From Pseudomonadota bacterium (GTDB lineage: Bacteria; Pseudomonadota; Gammaproteobacteria; Burkholderiales; Burkholderiaceae_C): a stretch of 12,722 bases of DNA. Location: positions 1 to 12,722 of the forward strand of contig JAEYRT010000069.1 of the NCBI GenBank assembly GCA_023435325.1, in the 5' to 3' direction. The translations under genes and the position numbers were made by a program. Shown here in pieces: positions 5,412 through 12,722 of this stretch. The notes beneath the pieces were generated by a model that saw only the letters and a list, made by a program, of their open reading frames with translations, made no database searches and was not told the DNA's origin. How positions within the stretch are numbered: position 1 is the stretch's first letter; each line of letters starts with the position of its first letter.

Positions 5412-7571
5412 TCAGTTATCCAAAGACAGATTGCCATTTTTCAGATTGCGATCTTTTGCCAGGAAAATTTCCAGTTCCGCGTCTATTTCATTGAAATCGA
5501 TGGAAGGAACGGGGGCTGAAATTTCCGCAGTGGTGTTTGCCTCGGCCTCAGCGTCTGCTGGCGTTTCCAGATGCAAGGCTTCAATGAAAATTTCATCGGG
5601 TTCAAGATTTGTCGTGCCATCCAAGGGCGAGCCATTGAGAAGAGCCTGGCTAGGTTGGGGGATTTCCCCTGGTCCGGTACTGAAAACAATTGGCGTGGCG
5701 TTGTTCTCTGGGAAGCCATTGCTTTTATTTTCATGCATGCACCGAGGAAGGCGGGACGAAGCACCGTCAGTTGATGGCGGTGTGATCAACGGCGCGGCAG
5801 GAGCGAGATCGGGTAAGGGGGCGATGGATGGAACGGTGCTTTTGCGTCCGCGAATCTGCCCTCGACTTTCAGCAGGAATGGACTTTGCCACGTTGTACAG
5901 CATCAGCAAATCTTCGAAAGCCAGCATATCGAAACGTACTGAATGGTCTTCAGCTTGCTGTGCAGGTGAGCGAACAGCTAGCGTGTGCAAAAGATGCAGC
6001 ACGTCATCGGTAGGCCAGATGGACTCGATTTGGCTCAGCACTTCGGGATAACCGCTCCACAAATCGTGGCCTTTGCGTGCAAAAGCCAGGAAGTCAGGCA
6101 CTTGTACATTGAAGTCGTTTTGAAATTGTGTGCGGGCTTGCTCGAAGGCCTCTATGCGTCCCAACCGGTAAAGCAACTGCAATAAATCGATGTAAGCCAG
6201 TGGCGAAGATGCATGGTTTTCAGCGATATGAGACTGCAGAATCACGAGGGCCTGATCGTTTTCGCCAATAGAAGCGTAAAACTCAGCCTGCTCTTGGATA
6301 TCCAGCAAAGCTTGATCAGACAGCACTTCCGTCAGGCCAGCGTTGATGTTGGGTTTGTCTGATACCGGGTTATCAGCGGTTTGCTCCTCTTGTTCGTTGT
6401 CAGGAGGGAAAAAGTCCGCCATGGTTTGTGTTTCATGTGCAGTGTTCGCTGTGTGGACTTGCAACTCTGCTGTGGGCAACCCATGGCTGGTTGGCACCCG
6501 AATGGACTCCACCTTGGCGCCAGCGAACACTGGGTCGAAAGAGGGTGCATGATCAAGTTCTGCACCCAGTTGGGTGGTGTCTGGACTTTCTGCCCCATGT
6601 CCAGAAGTTTTTCGCTGTGACTGATAGAGGTGGAAAAGAGCCCCCGCAACTGCAATGAGCGATGCTGACAAAAGCCCCAAGACAACGTAAAGCCATGGAG
6701 GTATGAACGTGGTTGGAGTTTGTGTCAGCTGCTTTTGCAACCAAAGGATTTGTGCCTGATCTGCCTGCAATTGCGACTGAAGTTGCAGTAGCTGCCTTTC
6801 CAGAACCGCCAGACGCTGAACGTTGGCATCCACAGCAATACGAGTTTTCGCATCAATCTCGGGTTTTGTGCGCAGGGATGGAGCTTCTTCAGGGGGGGCA
6901 GCCTGTTCAGCTGTGTGCACGGGCAACATTTCCAGACGTAGGCTTCCATTGTGCTCAGTGGCCTTGTCTGAATTTTCTTCTGCCACTGGCGCGGGTGCCG
7001 AGGCAATGGAGGCAGGTGGCGTGATGGCCTCTGCAAGTGGCACACCAGCAGGGCTTTGCTCCCATTCGCTCCTTACAGCCTGGATTGCTCTATGGTTAAT
7101 GGCGCGTTTGGCTATTGGTGGTGTGACCACGGGAGGCGCTGTCAATGGCTTGCTGGAAGTGTGATTTCCCAGCCCGCTATTCCAAACAAAAAATTGGCCA
7201 GATGCTGGCGCAGAGCTAGAACTGGGAGGATCTGCAAAAAAGGTGTAGGTGCGTGAAACCGTGGCGTTGCAACCTGCGCTGAGCTTGAGTTTCGCCAGAG
7301 GCTCGTGAACAAGTTTGGTTGTACGTATACGGACTGCAGTGCTCAACGGAGAGAGAAGCACCTGGTGCTGAGCCAATGCAGTTTCCCCGAACCAGATATC
7401 TGCCCGAAGGCAACTGGATGCGATAGTTTGACCCGGATCGGGCTGCACATGAAACGTCAGATCCAGCGGTACACCGAGTTCCACCTTCCCAGACGGATTG
7501 CCCAGGCTCAGGGCACTAACGTGCGATGCAGCCAAGGTACTGGTGAGAAGGAGAAAATTACGGAGTTTCAC
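5412..7571 (-). CDS. FimV-like inner-membrane protein
   Basis: A 719-residue protein of the FimV family. In other bacteria FimV helps assemble type IV pili, type II secretion or polar structures by linking inner membrane and peptidoglycan. In order: signal peptide 1-20 (KLRN, then FLLLTSTLAAS, ending HVSA); the FimV N-terminal domain starting LSLGNPSGKVELGVPLDL with two cysteines (54, 101); a Pro/Ala-rich linker 115-240; a coiled coil about 249-284; a membrane helix about 290-316; an acidic linker; and a TPR-like FimV C-terminal region about 420-565 (QAEFYASIGENDQALVIL, then SPLAYIDLLQLLYRLGR). The low-complexity tail ends in an acidic segment near 690-705. No LysM motif was recognised. The start is GTG at 7571-7569 with no clear Shine-Dalgarno, chosen because the signal peptide begins there. 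It is shorter than Pseudomonas FimV (about 919). No pilus genes are in view, so its role here is uncertain. Confidence 0.85.
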   Translation of the reverse strand: MKLRNFLLLTSTLAASHVSALSLGNPSGKVELGVPLDLTFHVQPDPGQTIASSCLRADIWFGETALAQHQVLLSPLSTAVRIRTTKLVHEPLAKLKLSAGCNATVSRTYTFFADPPSSSSAPASGQFFVWNSGLGNHTSSKPLTAPPVVTPPIAKRAINHRAIQAVRSEWEQSPAGVPLAEAITPPASIASAPAPVAEENSDKATEHNGSLRLEMLPVHTAEQAAPPEEAPSLRTKPEIDAKTRIAVDANVQRLAVLERQLLQLQSQLQADQAQILWLQKQLTQTPTTFIPPWLYVVLGLLSASLIAVAGALFHLYQSQRKTSGHGAESPDTTQLGAELDHAPSFDPVFAGAKVESIRVPTSHGLPTAELQVHTANTAHETQTMADFFPPDNEQEEQTADNPVSDKPNINAGLTEVLSDQALLDIQEQAEFYASIGENDQALVILQSHIAENHASSPLAYIDLLQLLYRLGRIEAFEQARTQFQNDFNVQVPDFLAFARKGHDLWSGYPEVLSQIESIWPTDDVLHLLHTLAVRSPAQQAEDHSVRFDMLAFEDLLMLYNVAKSIPAESRGQIRGRKSTVPSIAPLPDLAPAAPLITPPSTDGASSRLPRCMHENKSNGFPENNATPIVFSTGPGEIPQPSQALLNGSPLDGTTNLEPDEIFIEALHLETPADAEAEANTTAEISAPVPSIDFNEIDAELEIFLAKDRNLKNGNLSLDN

Positions 7572-7885
7572 AGTTGATTCTGAGTATTCAATAACCCTAA
7601 ATGGAGCAAGCAGACGTTTTCACGTGAGGTGGCTTTCTGTCTTGCGGTCGGCTTCTTCACAACCCTTGTGGAGCTTGGCGATTTTTTTTGTTCGCAGGTC
7701 AGTGCAGGACAAGTAGATGCGATGCAATCGTCGGCGCATATTCTTGTCTTGCTGTCGTAGCGGGGTGGCCTGATGGTTGCCGTGGCTTGTTTTCGCCAGG
7801 TTCACGAAATATTTGAGTGATCTACCCGGTTCGGCAAGTATCTATTGCCTTTGGTGAATCAAATGTTAACTAATAAAAATAAGGG
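7572..7885. other. 314-base intergenic leader between the DUF72 gene and the fimV-like gene
   Basis: No convincing gene lies here. The DUF72-proximal end (7855-7885) is AT-rich. A weak minus-strand promoter candidate is TTAACA (7869-7864), 17 bases, then AATAGA (7846-7841), which would leave a long 5' leader for the fimV-like gene. A minus-strand ORF at 7620-7739 from ATG would give 39 residues rich in Arg and Lys (starting MRRRLHR). It extends to 61 residues from a GTG at 7805, but neither start has a good ribosome site. An 8-base-pair hairpin (7655-7662 with 7666-7673, one G-T pair) and a run of eight T on the plus strand (7682-7689) are also present. No terminator is seen directly after the DUF72 gene. 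Confidence 0.5.
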
Positions 7886-8935
7886 CTAATCAATATCAGA
7901 GGTGTGCGCATACCTGGCTGTCAATGCCTGCGCCAGCAGTGCGATGGACTTAGGGGCACATCCTTCTGCATCATTGCTGACAGTGACATAAGCAGCTTGT
8001 CCTGCACCACATATTCCATGAATGGTTCTTGCCAGAACTGTACGTGTGTGCAGATCAGGCGTTCGGATTTCATTGAATGGTTGATGTTTATCCTGGGCCA
8101 GAGGGTAGCCCAATGGGCCAAAACTGCGGTTGAGGTTCCAGCGACAGACCAAAGGCGTGGGCCAGAGTTTGCGCAATGTCTGCAGCTGCTCGTCAATGAC
8201 AGGCATTTTTCCGTGCAAACCCAGGCACATCGTCGCCTTTTGTGATTTGAGGGTTTGGGCAAAATCGCTTCCCAGTAAAGATGGGTCACGTACTTCCACG
8301 GCAACAATGATATGGGGTGCATCCTGTAGCGCGAGGCGTGTGGCTGCCAGCAAATCGCTTAAACGAGCGAACAAAGCATGGGGATCATGCAGCCATTCGA
8401 ATGGCAGGGGACTCAATTGGTAGACCAGCACACCGAGCTTGTCGCCCAAGCCTTGTAGTGCTGGAGTGACGAATTGCTCGATGGCCAAGCGGGATTCTAA
8501 AAAACAGGGGTTATGGCGCTGGCCTTTACCTTCTTCAGAGCGTACCCAGGCATCAGTAATCACATTGGGGCACTTCACCACAAAACGAAAGTCCGGCGGT
8601 ACCTGAAGTGCCATTTGAGCGTATTGCTCCGTGGAGAGAGGACGCCAAAAACTGCGGTCCACACACACTGTGCGCATCAAGGGATGAGCACTTAGCGCTC
8701 CAAGCCCCTTTCGGGAGAGGATGGATTCATGGTAGGCCTTGTCCCAGACCAAGCCTTCCCAGCCCGGATACGACCACGTTGAAACTCCCATTCTCAGTTG
8801 TACTGGCAAGCCAGCAGCGAGGGCAATCATTTCAGGAGAGTGAACGATTGCGCCTACCTCTCCAGTGCGCTTGCGCGCGGATGGAGAGGGGGATGGGGGC
8901 ATCGATTCGGAAGGACCAAAAAGATCTTCTTGCAT
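7886..8935 (-). CDS. DUF72 (YecE-like) family protein
   Basis: A 349-residue protein of the DUF72 family, which folds as a TIM barrel. The biochemical function is not established. Recognisable family segments are the first strand MGVSTWSYPGWEGLVW at 49-64, FRFVVKCPNVITD at 117-128, VAVEVRDPSLL at 211-221, and the C-terminal VTVSNDAEGCAPKSIALLAQ at 317-336, where many relatives have an N-N/H-x-x-G-like pattern. The N-terminal 45 residues, Pro/Ser-rich at 12-20, extend beyond the usual domain. The start ATG 8935-8933 lacks a good Shine-Dalgarno, and Met12 and Met36 are alternatives. It is divergent from tex across 168 bases and lies upstream of the fimV-like gene on the same strand, too far away for tight coupling. 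Confidence 0.85.
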   Translation of the reverse strand: MQEDLFGPSESMPPSPSPSARKRTGEVGAIVHSPEMIALAAGLPVQLRMGVSTWSYPGWEGLVWDKAYHESILSRKGLGALSAHPLMRTVCVDRSFWRPLSTEQYAQMALQVPPDFRFVVKCPNVITDAWVRSEEGKGQRHNPCFLESRLAIEQFVTPALQGLGDKLGVLVYQLSPLPFEWLHDPHALFARLSDLLAATRLALQDAPHIIVAVEVRDPSLLGSDFAQTLKSQKATMCLGLHGKMPVIDEQLQTLRKLWPTPLVCRWNLNRSFGPLGYPLAQDKHQPFNEIRTPDLHTRTVLARTIHGICGAGQAAYVTVSNDAEGCAPKSIALLAQALTARYAHTSDID

Positions 8936-9103
8936 GGTGCCGGAATTTTGAACGATTTTGGGCGCCTGGCCTTGCCAGACAAGCGCTATAAGCTATGCAT
9001 TTGTATAGAGATGAAAGCAAGCAGAGGCTGCTGCCTACAGGGCTGCTCGCGTATGGCACACTTGCTCGCTTTCAGTGAACCAGCGCCGTGGGGCGCGTAA
9101 CGC
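8936..9103. promoter_or_regulatory. Divergent promoter region between the DUF72 gene and tex, with a possible half repeat
   Basis: This 168-base gap must hold promoters for both genes. A plausible but weak tex promoter is TTGCCA (8972-8977), 16 bases, then TATGCA (8994-8999). CTGGC-CTT-GCCAG (8966-8978) is a small dyad overlapping its -35. AAGCGCTATAAGCTAT at 8981-8996 resembles one arm of the hairpin repeat between pepN and fbp (11 of 16 positions identical to the minus-strand arm there). It has no matching partner arm, so it may be a decayed copy or chance. No clear promoter was found for the DUF72 gene. Confidence 0.35.
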
Positions 9104-11473
9104 ATGCAAAAAATCATTGGGCAGATTGCCGCAGAGATCAAAGTCAGCGCGCAGCAAGTCAGTGCTGCCGTGGAGTTGTTAGACGGTGGCGCCACCGTGC
9201 CGTTTATTGCCCGTTACCGCAAAGAAGTGACAGGCGGCCTGGATGACGTCCAGTTGCGAGAACTGGAGGCACGTCTGTCCTACCTGCGTGAACTGGAGGA
9301 CCGCCGTGGTGTGGTTCTCAAGGCGATTGATGAGCAAGGCAAGCTGACCGATGCACTGCGCTTGGCGATTGCCCATGCACCAACCAAGCAAGAGCTGGAA
9401 GATATATATCTGCCTTTCAAGCAAAAACGCCGCACCAAGGGGCAGATTGCCAAGGAGTTTGGTATCGAGCCACTGGCAGACAAGCTGTTTGCTGACCCCA
9501 GCCTTGATCCGCACGAAGAAGCCAAAGCCTTTTGCAAGCCTGCCACGACCTTGGATGATGGCAAGCCTGGCCCGGATTTCAGCACCACGTTCGCCGTGCT
9601 GGATGGTGTACGCGACATTCTGTCCGAGCGCTGGGCAGAAGACGCGGTGCTAGTGCAGAAATTGCGTGAATGGCTGTGGGAGGAAGGATTGCTGCGCTCC
9701 AAAAAGGTGGACGGCAAGAACGAGAACGATCCGGATGTCGCCAAGTTCCGTGACTACTTTGACTACGATGAACCGATTGGCCGCGTGCCTTCGCACCGCG
9801 CGTTGGCTGTGTTTCGTGGCCGTACGCTGGAAATTCTGGAAGCCAAGCTGGTGCAGCCTGTCGAACCTGAGGTGGGACAGCCGAGCTTGGCCGAGGGCAA
9901 GATTGCCCTGCATTTGGGTTGGAGCCACAGCAAGCGCCCTGCGGATGACTTGATCCGCAAGTGCATCGCCTGGACATGGCGTGTGAAGCTGAGCCTGTCT
10001 ACCGAGCGCGATCTGTTCAGCCGCCTGCGCGAAGATGCCGAGAAGGTGGCCATCAAAGTCTTTGGTGACAATCTGCGCGATCTGTTGCTGGCAGCACCTG
10101 CCGGTGCGCGCACGGTAATGGGGCTGGACCCCGGCATTCGCACCGGCGTCAAAGTGGCGGTGGTGGATAGCAACGGCAAGCTGGTGGACACCGCCACCGT
10201 CTATCCGCACGAGCCACGCAAGGACTGGGACGGTTCTTTGGCGGTTTTGGCGCGTCTGGTGGAAAAGCATGGTGTCAACCTGATTGCCATTGGCAACGGT
10301 ACAGCCAGTCGCGAAACCGACAAGCTGGCCGCAGACCTGATCAAACTGGCTGCCAAGGCTGACAAGAAAATCGAGAAGGTAGTGGTGAGTGAAGCGGGTG
10401 CTTCGGTCTATTCGGCCAGCGAGTTTGCTTCGCAGGAGCTACCTGATATCGATGTGAGCCTGCGTGGTGCCGTGTCGATTGCACGCCGCCTGCAAGATCC
10501 GCTGGCGGAACTGGTGAAGATTGACCCCAAGAGCATTGGTGTGGGGCAGTACCAGCACGACGTCAACCAAAGCGAGCTGGCGCGCCAGCTGGACGCGGTG
10601 GTGGAAGACTGCGTGAACTCCGTGGGTGTGGATTTGAATACCGCATCAGCCCCATTGTTGACCCGCGTTTCTGGCCTTTCCGGTTCAGTCGCCAAATCGG
10701 TGGTGCGTTGGCGTGATGCCAATGGCTCGTTCAAAAACCGCAAACAGTTGATGGAAGTCTCGGGCCTTGGTGCCAAGACCTTTGAGCAGGCTGCCGGTTT
10801 CTTGCGTATCCGCGGTGGTGACAATCCGCTCGATATGACGGGCGTGCACCCGGAAACCTATCCTGTGGTGGAGCAAATTATTGGAGCTACTGGCAAACCC
10901 GTCGATCAACTCATGGGCCGCAGCGAAGTGCTCAAGAGCTTGAAGCCCGAGCAGTTTGTGACCGAAAGATTTGGTGCCATCACCGTCAAAGACATCCTGG
11001 GGGAGTTGGAGAAACCCGGGCGTGATCCCCGCCCTGACTTTGTGGTGGCACGCTTCAACGATGGTGTTGAAGACATCAAGGACCTTACGGAAGGCATGGT
11101 GCTTGAGGGCACGGTCAGCAATGTGGCGCAGTTCGGTGCGTTCGTGGATCTGGGTGTGCATCAGGACGGGCTGGTTCACGTGAGCCAGATGAGCCACAAG
11201 TTTGTTGAAGATGCGCGCGAAGTCGTGAAGACCGGCCAGATCGTGAAGGTGAAGGTGCTGGAGGTGGATGTCTCTCGCAACCGCATCAGCCTGACGATGA
11301 AACTCGATGCAGCGCCTGCCCGCCGTGATGGAGCGCGCGACAACCGCTTTGAAGGGGCGGGGCGTGGGTATCAACATCGAGGAAGCTATGCGCAACCTTC
11401 GCGCCGCAACGAAGCTTCTGCGCAAGGGGCCATGGCTTCGGCATTTGCCAAGCTTCAGGGGTTGAAAAAATGA
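9104..11473 (+). CDS. tex: Tex, S1-domain transcription accessory / RNA-binding protein
   Basis: A 789-residue full-length Tex, the bacterial relative of eukaryotic Spt6. It is a cytoplasmic nucleic-acid-binding protein linked to transcription and, in some bacteria, to toxin gene expression and RNA handling. In order: the helical Tex N-terminal region with TVPFIARYRKEVTGGLDD at 31-48; a YqgF/RNase H-like domain from about 335 (GLDPGIRTGVKVAVVD at 340-355, GNGTASRETDK at 397-407, SEAGASVYSASEFASQE at 429-445); helix-hairpin-helix segments about 505-575 (DLNTASAPLL, EVSGLGAKTFEQAAGFL); the S1 domain about 657-734 (GMVLEGTVSNVAQFGAFVDL); and a basic Arg/Gly-rich tail 736-789. The start is ATG at 9104. 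An in-frame TAA at 9098-9100 rules out an upstream start, and the ribosome site is weak (GGGGCG). It ends 3 bases from the convergent gene. Confidence 0.97.
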   Translation: MQKIIGQIAAEIKVSAQQVSAAVELLDGGATVPFIARYRKEVTGGLDDVQLRELEARLSYLRELEDRRGVVLKAIDEQGKLTDALRLAIAHAPTKQELEDIYLPFKQKRRTKGQIAKEFGIEPLADKLFADPSLDPHEEAKAFCKPATTLDDGKPGPDFSTTFAVLDGVRDILSERWAEDAVLVQKLREWLWEEGLLRSKKVDGKNENDPDVAKFRDYFDYDEPIGRVPSHRALAVFRGRTLEILEAKLVQPVEPEVGQPSLAEGKIALHLGWSHSKRPADDLIRKCIAWTWRVKLSLSTERDLFSRLREDAEKVAIKVFGDNLRDLLLAAPAGARTVMGLDPGIRTGVKVAVVDSNGKLVDTATVYPHEPRKDWDGSLAVLARLVEKHGVNLIAIGNGTASRETDKLAADLIKLAAKADKKIEKVVVSEAGASVYSASEFASQELPDIDVSLRGAVSIARRLQDPLAELVKIDPKSIGVGQYQHDVNQSELARQLDAVVEDCVNSVGVDLNTASAPLLTRVSGLSGSVAKSVVRWRDANGSFKNRKQLMEVSGLGAKTFEQAAGFLRIRGGDNPLDMTGVHPETYPVVEQIIGATGKPVDQLMGRSEVLKSLKPEQFVTERFGAITVKDILGELEKPGRDPRPDFVVARFNDGVEDIKDLTEGMVLEGTVSNVAQFGAFVDLGVHQDGLVHVSQMSHKFVEDAREVVKTGQIVKVKVLEVDVSRNRISLTMKLDAAPARRDGARDNRFEGAGRGYQHRGSYAQPSRRNEASAQGAMASAFAKLQGLKK

Positions 11474-11476
11474 GAT

Positions 11477-12577
11477 TCATTTTCGCCACTGCGGAGCGAT
11501 GTAATCGTACAAAGGAGATGGGTCCCGCTGTAACCCTGCTGGAGTCGTCACAGCTTGCAGGGGGACTGTGCTGTCTTCGGTGACATCGACATAGGCCAAT
11601 TGCTGCATCCAGGCAATATCCAGCTTGCCATCGGCCTGAGGTCGCGAGTAAATCAAGGCAAGCATGCGCTGTGCAGGGATGCTGCCAAGATCAGATGCGC
11701 GCTTATACAAGCGTAAAGCCTCGGTGTAGTTGGCTGGAACACCTTCACCGCGGTGATACACCCGGGCCTGCCGGAAGGTTTGCCAGCCACCTCCGCTTTG
11801 CGGACGCTTGTTGCCTGAAACCGAGGCGGAATCGTCGTTCAGGATCTGCAGGTTATGCTTGGCCGCGGCAGAGCGCGATGCGGCAGCCTGGAACTGCGCG
11901 CGTGCTTCCTGCGTTTTCCCTTGCGCGGCCAGCTCCAGTCCCCATTCAACTCGTGCCAATGGATCATTGGCTTGTACAGCACGCAGAAGCTGTGCCTGTT
12001 TTTTGCGTGCAAAAGCGTCTTGAAGCTGGGGTGCTGTGGAAGGAAGATCGCTGGGCAGAGGGGCTGCTTCATCCAAAAGCAGCCAGTCAAAGTAGGCGGC
12101 TCGCGCTGGAATTTGCTTTCGCATCAGAGGCAGCCATGTCTGGGCGCTTTGCGGATCCGGTCGTTCTCCACAGCCATCCATGGCGCACCAGACCAAGCCT
12201 GCTACAGCAAGTGGGTGGCCTGATTGCTGTGCTTTTTGAAACCAGATTTTCGCTTGTGAAGGATTGATTGGCAGGTACAGCCCATGCAATTGCAGTAATC
12301 CCAGTTGCCACATGGCTTCCGCTTGCTGCTGTCTTGCTGCTGCCGATGATGCCGCTGGTGCCGAAGCTGTCTGTTGCAACTTTTCAAGTGCTTGCGACTG
12401 CGCATTGCTTCCATTGTTTGCACGGATCTGTGGAGTTCGGAGTTGTTCTCTTTCAATATGTGGAGGGGTTTGCGCCTCCTCCACGCTGATGATGGGGCGG
12501 GGTTGGGCTGCAGAGTGCCAAGGCAGCAAGGCACCTGCAAGCCACACCGTGGAAGTGAGCATGAGACGCGGTTTCAT
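11477..12577 (-). CDS. Secreted Sel1/TPR-like repeat protein of unknown function
   Basis: A 366-residue protein when started at ATG 12577-12575. This start is preferred because it begins a clean signal peptide (MKPRLML, hydrophobic core, SAA before QPRP near residue 24) and leaves 10 bases after the upstream gene. A TTG at 12613 would add 12 residues and overlap that gene. After export come a low-complexity Gln/Ala/Ser linker (about 48-85), a Sel1-like repeat (about 86-125: AEAMWQLGLLQLHGLY, then AKIWFQKAQQSGHPLAVAGL), a TPR-like middle (about 195-245), and a second Sel1-like repeat (about 265-303: HRGEGVPANYTEALRLYKRA). Such repeats usually bind partner proteins, so a periplasmic scaffold role is likely. 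No specific family name was recognised. It is probably cotranscribed with the gene at the right edge and converges on tex. Confidence 0.75.
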   Translation of the reverse strand: MKPRLMLTSTVWLAGALLPWHSAAQPRPIISVEEAQTPPHIEREQLRTPQIRANNGSNAQSQALEKLQQTASAPAASSAAARQQQAEAMWQLGLLQLHGLYLPINPSQAKIWFQKAQQSGHPLAVAGLVWCAMDGCGERPDPQSAQTWLPLMRKQIPARAAYFDWLLLDEAAPLPSDLPSTAPQLQDAFARKKQAQLLRAVQANDPLARVEWGLELAAQGKTQEARAQFQAAASRSAAAKHNLQILNDDSASVSGNKRPQSGGGWQTFRQARVYHRGEGVPANYTEALRLYKRASDLGSIPAQRMLALIYSRPQADGKLDIAWMQQLAYVDVTEDSTVPLQAVTTPAGLQRDPSPLYDYIAPQWRK

Positions 12578-12587
12578 GCTCTGGCTC

Positions 12588-12722
12588 TCAAGGACGCGTA
12601 GCAGGAGCGGCAACCGGAGGGGCTGTCACTTGCCACTGCAGACTCTGCTGGCCCAATGCCTTGCTGCCTGCCGCCTGACGCAGCTGCTCGCCCAAATCTT
12701 CGAGAGAAGCTACACCTTGCAA
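12588..12722 (-). CDS. C-terminal 44 residues of an unidentified protein (cut by the right edge)
   Basis: An open minus-strand frame enters from the right edge and ends at TGA 12590-12588. The visible tail has an amphipathic, helix-like stretch (ASLEDLGEQLRQAAGSKALG) followed by LQWQVTAPP and an Ala/Pro-rich end. Coding is supported by good codon character and by the 10-base spacing to the next gene, which is typical of an operon. Too little is visible to assign a family. Confidence 0.65.
   Translation of the reverse strand: MQGVASLEDLGEQLRQAAGSKALGQQSLQWQVTAPPVAAPATRP

Noticed and set aside
7655..7689. Plus-strand hairpin followed by eight T, like a terminator
   Set aside because: No plus-strand gene ends before it. 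The T run starts 8 bases after the stem, too far for a standard terminator.
7620..7805. Small basic ORF (39 or 61 residues) as a gene
   Set aside because: It has a weak or GTG start, no good ribosome site and no recognisable family. It is kept only as a note in the intergenic entry and finding.
9650..10270. A 206-codon minus-strand open frame opposite tex
   Set aside because: It is antisense to a conserved full-length protein with clear domains, and its own translation has no recognisable motif.
1..12722. CRISPR arrays, insertion sequences, defence or toxin-antitoxin systems
   Set aside because: No regularly spaced repeats, transposase-like proteins, nuclease/toxin pairs or element ends were seen. 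The region is dominated by conserved housekeeping genes.

Overview
This window reads as ordinary chromosome of a betaproteobacterium, most likely a member of the Comamonadaceae (Comamonas/Acidovorax-like). That placement is inferred from the protein sequences, the prfB-pepN-fbp order, a Burkholderiales-type FimV, and a hairpin repeat resembling the dispersed intergenic repeat I recall from that family. I could not run a search to confirm it.

Left block (1-5411, mostly minus strand). Reading right to left in the direction of transcription: an RF2 gene (prfB) with an intact programmed +1 frameshift, then aminopeptidase N (pepN) 9 bases later, then class 1 fructose-1,6-bisphosphatase (fbp) beyond an 82-base gap holding a hairpin repeat. 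A tRNA-Thr(CGU) follows, with its own TATAAT box just after the fbp stop and a strong hairpin terminator beyond it. The first 120 bases hold only an ambiguous gene fragment and short direct repeats.

Middle block (5412-8935, minus strand). A FimV-like inner-membrane/peptidoglycan-associated protein ends at a rho-independent terminator shortly before prfB. Upstream of it lies a 314-base leader without a convincing gene, and then a DUF72 (YecE-like) protein.

Right block (8936-12722). A 168-base divergent promoter region separates the DUF72 gene from tex on the plus strand. Tex is a complete transcription accessory/RNA-binding protein. It ends only 3 bases from the end of a convergent minus-strand gene for a secreted Sel1/TPR-like protein. 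That gene sits 10 bases behind the end of another gene that runs off the right edge.

Most of the content is housekeeping: translation termination, peptide turnover, gluconeogenesis, a tRNA, and transcription/RNA quality. I found no undescribed system. The best items for a second look are small: the hairpin between pepN and fbp and a possible half copy before tex, an inverted repeat upstream of prfB, the long unexplained leader of the fimV-like gene, the direct repeats beyond the tRNA terminator, and the unidentified envelope gene pair at the right end.
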